The translations under genes and the position numbers were made by a program. 27,028 nucleotides of DNA from Endotrypanum monterogeii (lineage: Eukaryota > Euglenozoa > Kinetoplastea > Trypanosomatida > Trypanosomatidae). The notes under the pieces were generated by a model. That model ran no database searches. It worked only from the letters and a program-made list of their open reading frames with translations, and had not been told where the DNA came from. The stretch covers positions 1,900,223 to 1,927,250 of the forward strand of contig CM007319.1 of the NCBI GenBank assembly GCA_000333855.2, in the 5' to 3' direction. Below, piece after piece: positions 17,974 through 26,887 of the stretch (position 1 is the stretch's first letter; the number at the start of each line of letters is the position of its first letter).

Positions 17974-18293
17974 CTGCCACAAGTGAACTCATTTCCATCT
18001 TTGTACAAGGTTATTTTCTCTTTTCTCTCTTCCCTATCCCCCCTCTCTCTCGGATTTCTGCTTACCAGATTTCAGCTACAACCGAGAAGATTATGAAATT
18101 ATTATTATCCTGATCGAGTACACTTTATTGCTTACGCTGACACAAGCAGATTTGTTTCTGTTTTTTTTTCTCATTTGGATGTTCCTGTCGTGAATCATTC
18201 TTCTCGATCCTGGCACATTACCCCATTTTGCGTACTTGTGTTCATTAGTGGTTTACTGGTGTTACTGTTGCTTACTTGACTAGTTGATCTAGT

Positions 18294-18320
18294 CGCCTTT
18301 CCCCACTGTCCTCTCCCCAG
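18294..18320 (+). promoter_or_regulatory. polypyrimidine tract and trans-splice acceptor for WDR68
   Basis: gcctttccccactgtcctct followed by ccccag, with AG at 18319-18320. No ATG occurs from there to 18462, so the start of the WD40 gene is fixed. Confidence 0.7.
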
Positions 18321-18461
18321 CTCCATCGCGCATCTTGTGGCCACTCCGCACCAGATCGACCCCAGGTTGCTGTAGCGGTGCGTTGTTTGAATAGCGCTGA
18401 ACACTGTGAGATTCCTGTCTGTGTGTGCGCGCCTCGCGAGGCTTATTGCAATTGCGCCGTC

Positions 18462-19526
18462 ATGGAGAACTCTGCGGCGGCAGAGGAGGGAGAGCAGAAC
18501 AGCAGCAGCAACATCACGTATGCAACCCCATGGACTGCCAACGGTCTATCGTGGGCGAACCAACCCGACAAGCCTTTCCGCCTTGCTATTTCGTCGTACA
18601 CCAAAGATTATCGCAACTACGTTGATATTGTAGAGAAAAACGAGGATAACGAGATCGTCTGCCGTGCTTCTTGGGAACACTGCTACCCGCCTACTAAGGT
18701 CGTCTTCCCCCCGCGTCCACTGCAATCTGATGTTGTCATCACTACGGCGGATTACTTGCGTCTGTGGGAAATCACCGAAGGCGCACCCAAAGCCGAAAAA
18801 ACATCTAACCGTGGAGACCCACAACACGCGGCGAAGGCGAAGACGATCGACTCAAAGGTCTCAATGAAGCGTGTTTTTGCCAGCTCAAAGGCAAACGACT
18901 TTTGCTCGCCGGTCACTTCTTGCGACTGGAACAGCGAAGACATCAATACCGTGGCATGCTGCAGCATTGACTCCACCGTGACGCTGTGGGATGTAGAGAC
19001 AGGAGCACAAAAGACGAAGTTGGTGGCACACGACAAGGATGTCTATGACATTGCGTTCGCCTCTGCCCACACCTTCGCCAGCTGCGGCGCTGATGGCTCT
19101 GTGCGCTTTTTTGATTTACGTAACATGGATCACTGTACTATTCTTTATGAGACGCAAGGACTTTCTCCACTCCTCCGTCTTGCCTGGAACCAGTTCGATC
19201 CTTACTTCATCGCCACCTTTGGTATTGATAGCCCTGATGCCGTCGTTATAGATATGCGCTATCCCACTGTGCCCGCTTCACAGCTCTCCCAATTGCATCA
19301 GCTACCCATCAACAGTCTCACTTGGTCACCACAAAACGCGCAAAACCTCTGCACCGTGGGCGAAGATGGCCTCGTTTGTGTGTGGGAGGCTAGAGCGGAA
19401 AAGGGACGCTCTATTTTATGGTGCGATTGTGAGGTGCCCATCAACAACGTGGCGTGGCGCCGTGCCCAGAATGAGGACTGGATGGCCATCACCACCTCCA
19501 AAGGTGCCCAACTCCTCCCGTTGTAG
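18462..19526 (+). CDS. DCAF7: WDR68/DCAF7-like WD40 protein
   Basis: A 354-residue WD40 propeller that matches DCAF7/WDR68 (HAN11; plant TTG1/AN11 relatives) over its length; human DCAF7 is 342. Recognisable blocks are ATPWT (about 20-24) with the RPDKxFRLA-like segment after it, the HPYP-like HCYPPTKV, the DYLRLWE strand, DFCSPVTSCDWN (146-157), LVAHDKDVYDIAF (187-199), then SCGADGSVRFFDLR, PLLRLAWN, and INNVAWRRAQNEDW near the C terminus. In animals this protein is a scaffold for DYRK/HIPK kinases and an adaptor of CUL4-DDB1. The frame is open to 18378 but from a non-ATG codon, so 18462 is used. An insert of about 25 residues (Lys/Ala-rich, near 108-135) is extra relative to DCAF7. It is not PEX7, the other WD40 protein considered. 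Confidence 0.93.
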   Translation: MENSAAAEEGEQNSSSNITYATPWTANGLSWANQPDKPFRLAISSYTKDYRNYVDIVEKNEDNEIVCRASWEHCYPPTKVVFPPRPLQSDVVITTADYLRLWEITEGAPKAEKTSNRGDPQHAAKAKTIDSKVSMKRVFASSKANDFCSPVTSCDWNSEDINTVACCSIDSTVTLWDVETGAQKTKLVAHDKDVYDIAFASAHTFASCGADGSVRFFDLRNMDHCTILYETQGLSPLLRLAWNQFDPYFIATFGIDSPDAVVIDMRYPTVPASQLSQLHQLPINSLTWSPQNAQNLCTVGEDGLVCVWEARAEKGRSILWCDCEVPINNVAWRRAQNEDWMAITTSKGAQLLPL

Positions 19527-19978
19527 CTGAGAGCGCGCCTCGCTCAACTTGCTCATTTTGTTTTTCATCTTCAACCAATGGTGAGTTCATAGATCGGAAA
19601 AGGTGTCTGGGCAAGTGTGCCCGAATTCGCATATGATTAGTATGTAATTTCTGAATTCTGCCCGGTAATTCTTTCTCGCATTTCAGCATGCAAGATGATT
19701 GCCTGCGCTGCTTTGATTTCTTCGCACCACCAGTCTTATGGCGTATATATGCATACCCAAGTGACTCGTACGTAGTAGAGCATGTCCTGCTCTTCGGGAT
19801 GGGAGTGCTCCTTGTTCGTGGGGGAAGAGGATGACAGGGGAGTGTGGGCAGGACTTAATCTGTTATGGGAATGCCCTACTGCTGCTCCTTCTGTATCATT
19901 TCCGCCACAGCACTGGTTGACCTGCTGAGCTTTTGGGACTCGCTCGAACACCTTTCTGAAAGTCATCTCTGATAATTG

Positions 19979-20017
<39 letters not shown>

Positions 20018-20018
20018 G
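19979..20018. repeat. (TA)n microsatellite with one interruption
   Basis: Forty bases of TA repeats with one extra T (attta near 20002). Confidence 0.95.
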
Positions 20019-20507
20019 TGGCCGAGTTGGTGTCTTTTCGGGGGAGAGGAGAGAGCAGTCTTGTTCAGCAACTGTGGCGCTTTTAAGTCTACGAAGACTC
20101 TGAGAAACGCACCTTGAAACCTCCACACACACCAAAAAAAAAAAGGAGGGTCGAGTCTATCGTGACTAAATGCGTGCCCAATTGTAGGCTATGGGCTATA
20201 TCATTGAGGCATGCTTGATGTTGCCACTCGATTGCGGTAAGGGAGACGAATACCAATCTGGGTCTCATCTTTTTTTTTTTGCTTTGATGGGTACTCCCTT
20301 TATTTTCTGTGAATGCTAACTGTCGCGTTATGCAAAAAAGTTAGAACCGCAAATTGCACATGTCTCCCCGATCTCTTTGCACTCATTTCTGAAGCGTCTA
20401 TACCTCTTCTCTACGTACCTCCTCTTCCGGTCTCCCCCTTTTTTTTTTCACCCACATTAAACCAATAGATACTTGTCTTCCCTCCTCTTTTCCGCCTACA
20501 ACTCTTT

Positions 20508-20540
20508 TTGTTTGTTTTTTTTTTTTTTTTTTACTTGCAG
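20508..20540 (+). promoter_or_regulatory. strong polypyrimidine tract and trans-splice acceptor
   Basis: Runs of T including 18 in a row, then acttgcag with AG at 20539-20540. The following ATG (20556) is only 15 bases on. Confidence 0.8.
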
Positions 20541-20555
20541 AGGCGTCTGCTCACA

Positions 20556-21323
20556 ATGTCACTTCTCAACACTACTCTCCAGACCCTGGTGGTTCGCTTG
20601 CGAGATATGTCCGGGAAAGTGACGCAGCAGAAGCTCCACAATCGTGTCTTCGATGCTTACGAGGCTAAGTCCCTTGTGTTCGAAGTTATTTCGCCCGAAC
20701 AACAAATTGTAATGAGGCAGTTCGCCGGCCGAATCCCTCCACTTCACCCCGTCGGCCAGCCAATCATGGTAGATTCGTGGAGTGAGCTTGTGGAGCTGCA
20801 TAGGCCTGAGAACGAGTACCAGCTTCTTCCACGGCGTGCACGCAACAATAATGCGTACGCGGTAATGTCAGCTATTTGCTGCAGTGCTGGCTCTCCTTTT
20901 CAAATGGATCACCGTCTTGAGCCAGTGGACTTTAAGCTCGTGTTCAAGTCACCATCAGACCAAGATGCTCGCACAGCGTTCAACGTAAAGCATGCGGATA
21001 AGATACCTCAGACAATCTTTTTAGATGGTCTCATGCAATCACCCAAAGCATCAGCGCTTGTTTCCTTTCACAGTATCCTCACCCCCGCACATATCAACAA
21101 CCTTGCTGGGATAAACGAGTTCCTTCGCGGATGGTGCAAGGAACCCACCGATGGCGATCGCCATCGCCAATTAAAGGTTGGCTTCAGCTCGCTTTTTGAA
21201 AGGCCGACGCATCTTTTTCTCGGTACCAACGCCGCGCCGGGGCGTGAGCTGTTAAACTACGCGAAGGGCAAGAACATTTTCGTTTATGCTAAGAAGGGAA
21301 TGGCATTCCAGTACGTTCCGTAG
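20556..21323 (+). CDS. conserved-looking hypothetical protein
   Basis: A 255-residue protein that I do not recognise. It starts at the first ATG after a very strong splice acceptor; the open frame upstream encodes only Phe from the T run. The protein is soluble, slightly basic and mixed alpha/beta in appearance, without a signal peptide, membrane segment or repeated motif. It has a two-Cys pair at about 109-110 (SAICCSAG) and a basic C terminus (KGKNIFVYAKKG). Codon use and length are typical of neighbouring genes, so it is certainly coding. The N terminus (LQTLVVRLRDMSGK) could form an amphipathic helix, but I do not claim targeting. Confidence 0.85.
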   Translation: MSLLNTTLQTLVVRLRDMSGKVTQQKLHNRVFDAYEAKSLVFEVISPEQQIVMRQFAGRIPPLHPVGQPIMVDSWSELVELHRPENEYQLLPRRARNNNAYAVMSAICCSAGSPFQMDHRLEPVDFKLVFKSPSDQDARTAFNVKHADKIPQTIFLDGLMQSPKASALVSFHSILTPAHINNLAGINEFLRGWCKEPTDGDRHRQLKVGFSSLFERPTHLFLGTNAAPGRELLNYAKGKNIFVYAKKGMAFQYVP

Positions 21324-21642
21324 GTGAGGACTTTTTTTTCTCCTCTGGGCCCTGAGGGGAGAGGGTGGAGCACCTGTGCATGTGAAACCCTATCGATGTC
21401 GACGGTTGTGGGTACTGGTCTGGCGCCAAGGAGTGCGTTATTGCAGTCATGTGATGTGTGCGTGGCGGGTTGAGTTGTGCGCTGCTGATTTGACAGTGGT
21501 CTTCAGTTATCGTCAAAATATCTTCACAGTTTTTTTTTTTCTTTGGAAGAATATACTACCTTTCTACAGCGTTTCCTATCTGATGTGTGGGCAGGGCTTT
21601 ACGCGGAAGTGAATGCATCATTTACCCGTTTGCGTACCTCGT

Positions 21643-21662
21643 AAGGATGCATATGCATCCTT
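21643..21662. repeat. 20-bp perfect palindrome
   Basis: aaggatgcatatgcatcctt reads the same on both strands without a spacer. It lies about 320 bases after the preceding stop codon, so it may be in that gene's 3' UTR. Confidence 0.9.
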
Positions 21663-22010
21663 GTGTCTCATGCAGCAACTAATGGGTTGAGTGAGGGTGT
21701 CTAATGAAGACGATATGTGACCCAGGGATGCGGGAACGCTCTGCCCACTGCGTTACAAGAGTACAACAGTGGTATAAAAAGGACCGAAACAGCAATGCAC
21801 GGACAGCTTTTTTGAAGCTTCCCTCAACTAGACCGGTCGTTTATTTTCCTGGCTATGGCTACTCATGCCACCGGTGAGCTAACGTGAGCTCCCCACACCT
21901 TGTTTTCCTCTTTTCTTTTTTCCCGAATTTCTACTGTTCCCTCCACGCCTTTTTTTTTTTTTTGCACGCGCAATTCTAGCCTTGCAAAGCACCGCTGTTC
22001 TTCGGCTTCA

Positions 22011-22075
22011 TTTTTTTTTTCTGTACTTGTTTGTACCACCGCTTCCCTAACCTTTGGCCATTCTGCACTCTGAAG
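22011..22075 (+). promoter_or_regulatory. polypyrimidine tract and trans-splice acceptor for LSM12
   Basis: A T10 run followed by pyrimidine-rich DNA, with the first AG at 22074-22075. No ATG occurs from there to 22169. The in-frame extension to 22031 begins with a non-ATG codon. Confidence 0.6.
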
Positions 22076-22168
22076 CGCCTCAACGCTGATTCGGTTGTTC
22101 ACTTGTTACAACACGCCGCTCGTCCGCGTATTCATCCCCCACATTTCGAAGAGTTACTTATATTTACA

Positions 22169-22744
22169 ATGAGCATCATTAAGGAGGACGATGCCGTGGG
22201 CTGCTACATGACAGCCACTCTCGCGGATGACTCCAAGGTCGAGGGTACCATCTTCACTTACAATCCCAAAGAAGGTATCATAGTGCTCCTTTCTATCCGC
22301 GATGATCAAACAAATATGAGGCTAATACGCACAACGTACATCAAAGAGTTCAACATCTCACATGCAGAGGACGATATGCACCTGCCGCCGGCACTGGACT
22401 CCTTCACTGAGCTTCCGTCAATGCACGCCGGCCGCGACAAGTCCATCTTTAAGCACGCGAGCACACAGCTGAAAAATGCAGAGTCGAACCGTGCGAAGCA
22501 CTTCAACTCAATCACAACAGATACATCCATCGCCGCCCTCGATGCGTATCTCAAGCTGCTGCGCCTATATCCCTTCATCGAGTGGAACCAGGAGGAGGGT
22601 GTTATCCAGGTCTCTGATACCGTCATCGTCGTAGGGGACCCGGACTGGCGGTCCCCGAAAGCAGTGCTGGTGGAGGGTGCCCCAGAAAAGGATCGGCCGC
22701 TCGTAGATCGGTTGCAGGTCGCACTGGGAAGCGAGAAAAATTGA
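22169..22744 (+). CDS. LSM12: LSM12 homologue
   Basis: The 191-residue protein is almost the same length as human LSM12 (195). Residues ~5-65 form an LSm-like domain (DDAVGCYMTATL, then KVEGTIFTYNPKEGIIVLL, in which the turn and beta strands of the family can be seen). Residues ~95-180 form the anticodon-binding-like (AD) domain with its helical TQLKNAESNRAKHFNSI segment and the YPFIEWNQEEGVIQVSDTVIV strand region. In yeast Lsm12 associates with Pbp1 (ataxin-2). In Trypanosoma brucei LSM12 is part of the MKT1-PBP1 complex that stabilises bound mRNAs, which matters in organisms that regulate mainly after transcription. The start is the first ATG after the acceptor. Confidence 0.93.
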   Translation: MSIIKEDDAVGCYMTATLADDSKVEGTIFTYNPKEGIIVLLSIRDDQTNMRLIRTTYIKEFNISHAEDDMHLPPALDSFTELPSMHAGRDKSIFKHASTQLKNAESNRAKHFNSITTDTSIAALDAYLKLLRLYPFIEWNQEEGVIQVSDTVIVVGDPDWRSPKAVLVEGAPEKDRPLVDRLQVALGSEKN

Positions 22745-23223
22745 AAGATTGTTTAGAGAAAGGAGTGTTGTGCTCGGTCTTGTGCTTTCCTGCGTCTGTA
22801 CGAGTTACATGTTTTTCAGCTTCCATTATGTACGGCGGTACTGGCTTTATGCGGTGCTTGGGTCCCCATAGGCAATTGACTTTGGTTGTAAGGACGCCCT
22901 CCTGTAAATTACAAGGGAGGGGAAGAAAATTGAGGATCCGATAGAGGTGGAAAATACCAACGGAGAATGAAAATCAAAAAATTAAGAGGTGGTTAGTGGT
23001 CATGCGCGAGGTTCCACTCATGTGCGCTAAGCGCATAAACTGAGGAACGCCACCGCAAAACGGTCGATCCATCCACAAAAGTAATGACTTGGGTGTGTAT
23101 GGCAGTTCCCACTTTAGCTCTACTGCTGAAAAAGGGGTCACGAGAACGAATTCGGCAGAAGGAAGTAGCTGCTAACTCTAAGCAGCGTGAAATTGCCCCC
23201 CTGATCGGATTTAATGCCATCAC

Positions 23224-23242
23224 TATATATATATATATATAT
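23224..23242. repeat. (TA)n microsatellite
   Basis: About nine TA units downstream of LSM12. Confidence 0.9.
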
Positions 23243-23327
23243 GGACGCACAGATTTTTTTTCGAGAAAGATAGTGGGTACTCTATTATTTTTCCTTCTTA
23301 TTTTTCAACCCTTTACGATCACTCCTT

Positions 23328-23347
23328 CGTTTTTTTTTTTTGCGCAG
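23328..23347 (+). promoter_or_regulatory. polypyrimidine tract and trans-splice acceptor (upstream option)
   Basis: T12 run followed by gcgcag, with AG at 23346-23347. A second acceptor, attctctttcacag, ends at 23467-23468. Use of the second removes the long upstream ORF but leaves the mini-uORF at 23610-23618. Confidence 0.6.
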
Positions 23348-23609
23348 CTTAGAGAGGTTTTCACCCATGAAACGATTAAGTATTCCTATTGTTTTCTCCA
23401 CTGAGTTCTCTATCCGGATATTTTCTATCCTTGCATTGAGCAATCTTGATTATTATTCTCTTTCACAGCTTTCTTCTACCGCGTCGAGGAAAAAAAAAAA
23501 CGTCCTGCGCGCTGTAAAGCTGTACATACCTGCAGAAGTTGTGACAGCAGCACATAATTCCACAGAGCAAACTACGCTGACAGCACCCGCTGTACTAGTC
23601 AAACGTAGC

Positions 23610-23618
23610 ATGTCATGA
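23610..23618 (+). promoter_or_regulatory. two-codon mini-uORF overlapping main start
   Basis: ATG TCA TGA begins at the first ATG after the acceptor at 23468, and its stop codon overlaps the main ATG at 23615 (ATGA). Ribosomes would have to reinitiate or leak past it to make the protein below. Confidence 0.5.
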
Positions 23619-24811
23619 ACAATGAACAGGAGGAGTGCGCCTCACGGGCCTCCCCATCGCCGGCCCCACAGGATAATGAACGGGAATCACGGCGACATTT
23701 ACGTGAGCGAGAGCGTCAGGAACGATTGAAAGGTCGTTTGACAGACCTCACCTTTGCAGATATTTCTTGCTCGCGTAATGGAAAACCAGACTTTGTCAAG
23801 CAGAATATGTTAGTCTGTATTAAAGGATCGAAATCTCAGTTCAACGCCCGTATGGGGCGCATGAAAAATTTCCTTCCACCACTCACAAATGATTGTTGTC
23901 AGACGTTTTCAACGTTGTCGGCAGTACTTTTATCATCGCTAGGATTTGCGGCAATGCTAAGCGAGTGCTGTACGCTCTCTACAGTGAATTATCTTCTGTA
24001 CATTTCTGCGTGGATGCACCAGCTGACGCTGCCGTGCTGGCCTCAGAAGCGCGTTCGTCCCACCATTGGTGACCTCAACGCGTGCCTTCACCTTCGCGAC
24101 TTTTTTCCAAGCAAGGCGAATGCAGACGAGTTTGAGGTGGTCTTTTACAACCAGACACAAAAAGCAACCGAGCTGCTGCATGCCATGTGCGCTCCCCGCA
24201 AGCGTCTGCGCTCCGGTGACGTCACTCATCCAGTCTATGGCTACGTGATTGTTTCAGGGGATTATACGGTATCCGTTTTCGCCGTTGAGCATGATATCCC
24301 CAGGGAGTCCCGGGGTCGATACCGTGAGGCGTGGAGCTTCTATATATGTGACTCACACGGCACCCAGCCATGGTCAGAAGACAAAGCGAGCCTTTGTGGA
24401 TTGACCTTCGGAAACCGATTAAACGATGTGGATAATGAAAATATGGAGGGAGAATCTGGTGATTCGTGCAACGTCACCAGTGGTACGACAGAAGTTTCCG
24501 TGGAGGATGGCATTCACTACTTCTCGACAATTCTTTTCACCCTCCTGGAGGAGCACCGTAGATGCGCTCAGCGCACAAACCAGATCCCATATATGACGTG
24601 GACCCCGCTTCGGCGACGGCGATCACTGGCCTATACCGCGCAGGAGCTGAAAAGGATTATCGACAACCATTGGATACCCAAGGTACTGTCAAATGCAACG
24701 GTCCAGGCTGAGGCGAAGAGGTTCTCCTTTCAACCGCTGGAGTGTTTCTGGGCTATTGGGCCTGCGGCCGCAGCTAAAGACAATGCGGCTGTTGATGCAT
24801 CTGCCAGGTGA
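23615..24811 (+). CDS. hypothetical protein, possible papain-like cysteine protease/deubiquitinase
   Basis: A 398-residue protein. Residues 1-40 are charged and probably disordered. The region 85-260 resembles the herpesvirus-tegument-like / MINDY-type papain fold peptidases found in many eukaryotes. It has an N-terminal Cys before a hydrophobic helix (NDCCQTFSTLSAVLL, C94 or C95), then, about 150 residues later, a strand GYVIVSGDYTVSVF (209-222) followed by WSFYICDSHGTQ (240-251). Asp246-Ser-His248 matches the D-x-H of the family and its usual FDSH context. I infer a catalytic Cys-His-Asp set; a structural search is needed. The C-terminal third is Arg-rich with a helical segment and no known motif. 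An N-terminal restart is constrained by the stop at 23606 in this frame. It is certainly a coding gene; the function is uncertain. Confidence 0.85.
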   Translation: MNNEQEECASRASPSPAPQDNERESRRHLRERERQERLKGRLTDLTFADISCSRNGKPDFVKQNMLVCIKGSKSQFNARMGRMKNFLPPLTNDCCQTFSTLSAVLLSSLGFAAMLSECCTLSTVNYLLYISAWMHQLTLPCWPQKRVRPTIGDLNACLHLRDFFPSKANADEFEVVFYNQTQKATELLHAMCAPRKRLRSGDVTHPVYGYVIVSGDYTVSVFAVEHDIPRESRGRYREAWSFYICDSHGTQPWSEDKASLCGLTFGNRLNDVDNENMEGESGDSCNVTSGTTEVSVEDGIHYFSTILFTLLEEHRRCAQRTNQIPYMTWTPLRRRRSLAYTAQELKRIIDNHWIPKVLSNATVQAEAKRFSFQPLECFWAIGPAAAAKDNAAVDASAR

Positions 24812-25583
24812 AGGAGAAACTGCTGATGACCAGGCGATCACCTTTTTTCTTTTTTTGTCATCGTTAGGACGTATATGATACACACCATCTCTACGAATGA
24901 CGATTGTTCAATTGAGGGCTTCATTTATGAGGGGGTGGGAAGGCAGGCACCAGTACAACTTCGCTTCGACGCATGAGACTTTCACTTGCTGCTTGTATAC
25001 GTCCTTTTTCCCTCCCCACCTTTCCTCGAAGACTAAGTCCTTCCCCAACAACTGTTCCTCTATGCTGCTGACGCAGTTGCATATTTTTGTTTCTCGATTA
25101 AAATGATTCTACTTTTTCATAAGTTGTTTTGTTTTTCAAAGTGAGGATGGCGTAGACTTCTGAATATGGCGGCATACAATAGAGGTGTCCACACTGCTCA
25201 AAATACTCGCATATTGACTCCTCCCTCATATTCACTCTCATCACATTCCTCCCTCTCTCCTTACACCAGGGCTGGTCTAAACCTGATCCAGGGCTCACGA
25301 CATCACAAACAGCTACTCTAATTCCTTGTGATACTTTTCCTCACCGGGGAAATCTCCAAGAAGGTGCAAAATCCGTTCAGCCTGTGAGAGCGCAGCGGTT
25401 CTTCGAGGGTGAGGTGTTGATTCGATTCAGACTGGTCTTCTCTACCGCTTTTGCTGCCGTCTCGCTACCAAATCACTAGATGATAACACGCTAACGCGTT
25501 CGACCCTTCACCGTGAGATTCCGATCGCGTTCGTGATTCTGTTACCTGTTTTGCATGATCGCTTGGGCAGACACGCACTTCAA

Positions 25584-25621
<38 letters not shown>

Positions 25622-25708
25622 CCAATCCACGACTGTGTTGACGCACTTTCACCCCTTATGTGAAAGGTCACTTGAGGAGTTCACTGTTCACCGAGGTACC
25701 GCGTCACC
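24812..25708. other. intergenic region upstream of DRG2
   Basis: No gene seen. It has T-rich tracts, a (CA)n run (25584-25619) and a weak pyrimidine tract (25646-25658) with AG at 25665-25666, the nearest acceptor candidate for DRG2. Confidence 0.6.
25584..25619. repeat. (CA)n microsatellite
   Basis: About 18 CA units about 90 bases upstream of the DRG2 start. Confidence 0.95.
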
Positions 25709-26833
25709 ATGGGACTTCTTGAGCGCAAAAAGGCGATCGAGGATGAGATCGCGAAAACACAAAAGAACAAAAAGACGGAGTACCATGTGGGCCGTCTGAA
25801 AGGACAGCTGGCGCGCATCAAGACGGAGATGATGGAGCATGCCGCCCGTGCGGCCGGCGCAAAAGGTGGGGACGGATTTGACGTTCGAAAGAGCGGCGAT
25901 GTGCGCTGCGCGCTAGTCGGTTTTCCGTCGGTGGGCAAGTCATCGTTTCTTTCTCGAGTCACGCAGACCGAGAGTGAGGCGGCAAGCTACGAGTTCACCA
26001 CGCTGACATGTATCCCAGGTAAATTGATGCACAAAGGAACAGAAATTCAAATTCTTGATTTGCCTGGTATTATTGAAGGTGCTGCCGAAGGCAAGGGCCG
26101 AGGTCGCCAGGTTATCGCGACAGCACGCACAGCTAACATGATTATCCTCATGCTTGACGCCGCGAAGGCGGAGGTACAACGCGCAAAAATCGAGAACGAG
26201 CTGGAATCTGTCGGCATTCGACTCAACCAGGGATTCCCAAATGTAACCTTCAAGAAGAAGACATCGTGTAGTATGAACGTCGTCAGCTACACCTCCACGG
26301 TTCCGCAAACAAAGGGGGTATCGGAGCAGATGGTGAAAGAGGTGCTAAAAGACTACGGTATCTTCAACGCTGATGTTGCACTGCGCGAAGATATCACCGT
26401 AGACCAGTTAATTGACGTCATCGAGGGGAATCGTAAATACATGCCTTGTCTGTACGTATATAATAAAATCGATACAATCACGATGGAGGAAATGGACCGT
26501 CTGAGTCGTCTGCCGCATTCTGTAGTCTTGTCGCTTCACTGGGATCTGAACATCGACGAGGTGATCGATGAGCTGTGGGAGCACCTCAGTATTATTCGCA
26601 TCTACACGAAAAAGCATGGCGAGCGCCCTGACTTTGGTAAACCTTTCGTCGTAAAACGGAACGCAAGTGTGGAGCACGTTTGCAAACGTATTCACAAAGA
26701 TATTGCATCACGGTTCAAGTACGCCCTTGTCTGGGGCTCCAGTGCCAAGCACCAGCCACAGCGCGTGGGAATAGCGCACGAGTTAGGAGATGAGGACGTC
26801 CTTCAAATCATGCTAAGAACAGCAAATGAATAA
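25709..26833 (+). CDS. DRG2: DRG2 GTPase (developmentally regulated GTP-binding protein 2)
   Basis: The 374-residue protein matches the OBG-HflX DRG family (human DRG2 is 364). It starts MGLLE as DRG2 does, with the N-terminal helix EDEIAKTQKNKKTEYH (11-26). The P-loop GFPSVGKS is at 71-78, followed by YEFTTLTCIPG (94-104), DLPGIIEG from D117, GKGRGRQ, and G4 NKID at 252-255. The C-terminal TGS-like domain (about 285-370) contains KNA/RNASVEHVC-type and RFKYALVWGSSAKH features. DRG2 rather than DRG1 is supported by FTTLTCIPG, ASYEF and VQRAK. DRG proteins bind translating ribosomes with a DFRP partner (Rbg2-Gir2 in yeast). The ATG follows a good initiation context (accATGG) and is the first after the candidate acceptor. 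Confidence 0.96.
   Translation: MGLLERKKAIEDEIAKTQKNKKTEYHVGRLKGQLARIKTEMMEHAARAAGAKGGDGFDVRKSGDVRCALVGFPSVGKSSFLSRVTQTESEAASYEFTTLTCIPGKLMHKGTEIQILDLPGIIEGAAEGKGRGRQVIATARTANMIILMLDAAKAEVQRAKIENELESVGIRLNQGFPNVTFKKKTSCSMNVVSYTSTVPQTKGVSEQMVKEVLKDYGIFNADVALREDITVDQLIDVIEGNRKYMPCLYVYNKIDTITMEEMDRLSRLPHSVVLSLHWDLNIDEVIDELWEHLSIIRIYTKKHGERPDFGKPFVVKRNASVEHVCKRIHKDIASRFKYALVWGSSAKHQPQRVGIAHELGDEDVLQIMLRTANE

Positions 26834-26837
<4 letters not shown>

Positions 26838-26886
<49 letters not shown>
26838..26886. repeat. (GT)n microsatellite
   Basis: About 24 GT units starting five bases after the DRG2 stop codon. It is the longest dinucleotide tract in the window and immediately precedes the anomalous right end. 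Confidence 0.95.

Positions 26887-26887
<1 letters not shown>

Larger units (their letters stand above)
17395..18461. other. 1.1-kb intergenic region
   Basis: No gene seen. It contains a (GT)n run at 17953-17973, pyrimidine tracts near 18018-18050 and the acceptor for the WD40 gene. Confidence 0.65.
19527..20555. other. 1-kb intergenic region
   Basis: No gene seen. It contains the longest TA tract of the window (19979-20018), several poly-T and poly-A runs, and the acceptor of the next gene. Confidence 0.65.
21324..22168. other. intergenic region with perfect palindrome
   Basis: No gene seen. It holds a 20-bp perfect palindrome (21643-21662), poly-T runs near 21530, 21951 and 22012, and the leader of LSM12. 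Confidence 0.65.
22745..23614. other. intergenic region and leader of next gene
   Basis: Contains a TA run (23224-23242), two candidate acceptors and an 83-codon upstream ORF (ATG 23367 to TGA 23618) overlapping the next gene by four bases. It also contains a poly-A run near 23491-23500. Confidence 0.55.

Noticed and set aside
18462..19526. PEX7 (peroxisomal targeting receptor)
   Set aside because: Also a WD40 protein of similar length, but block-by-block the sequence follows DCAF7/WDR68 (DFCSPVTSCDWN, LVAHDKDVYDIAF).
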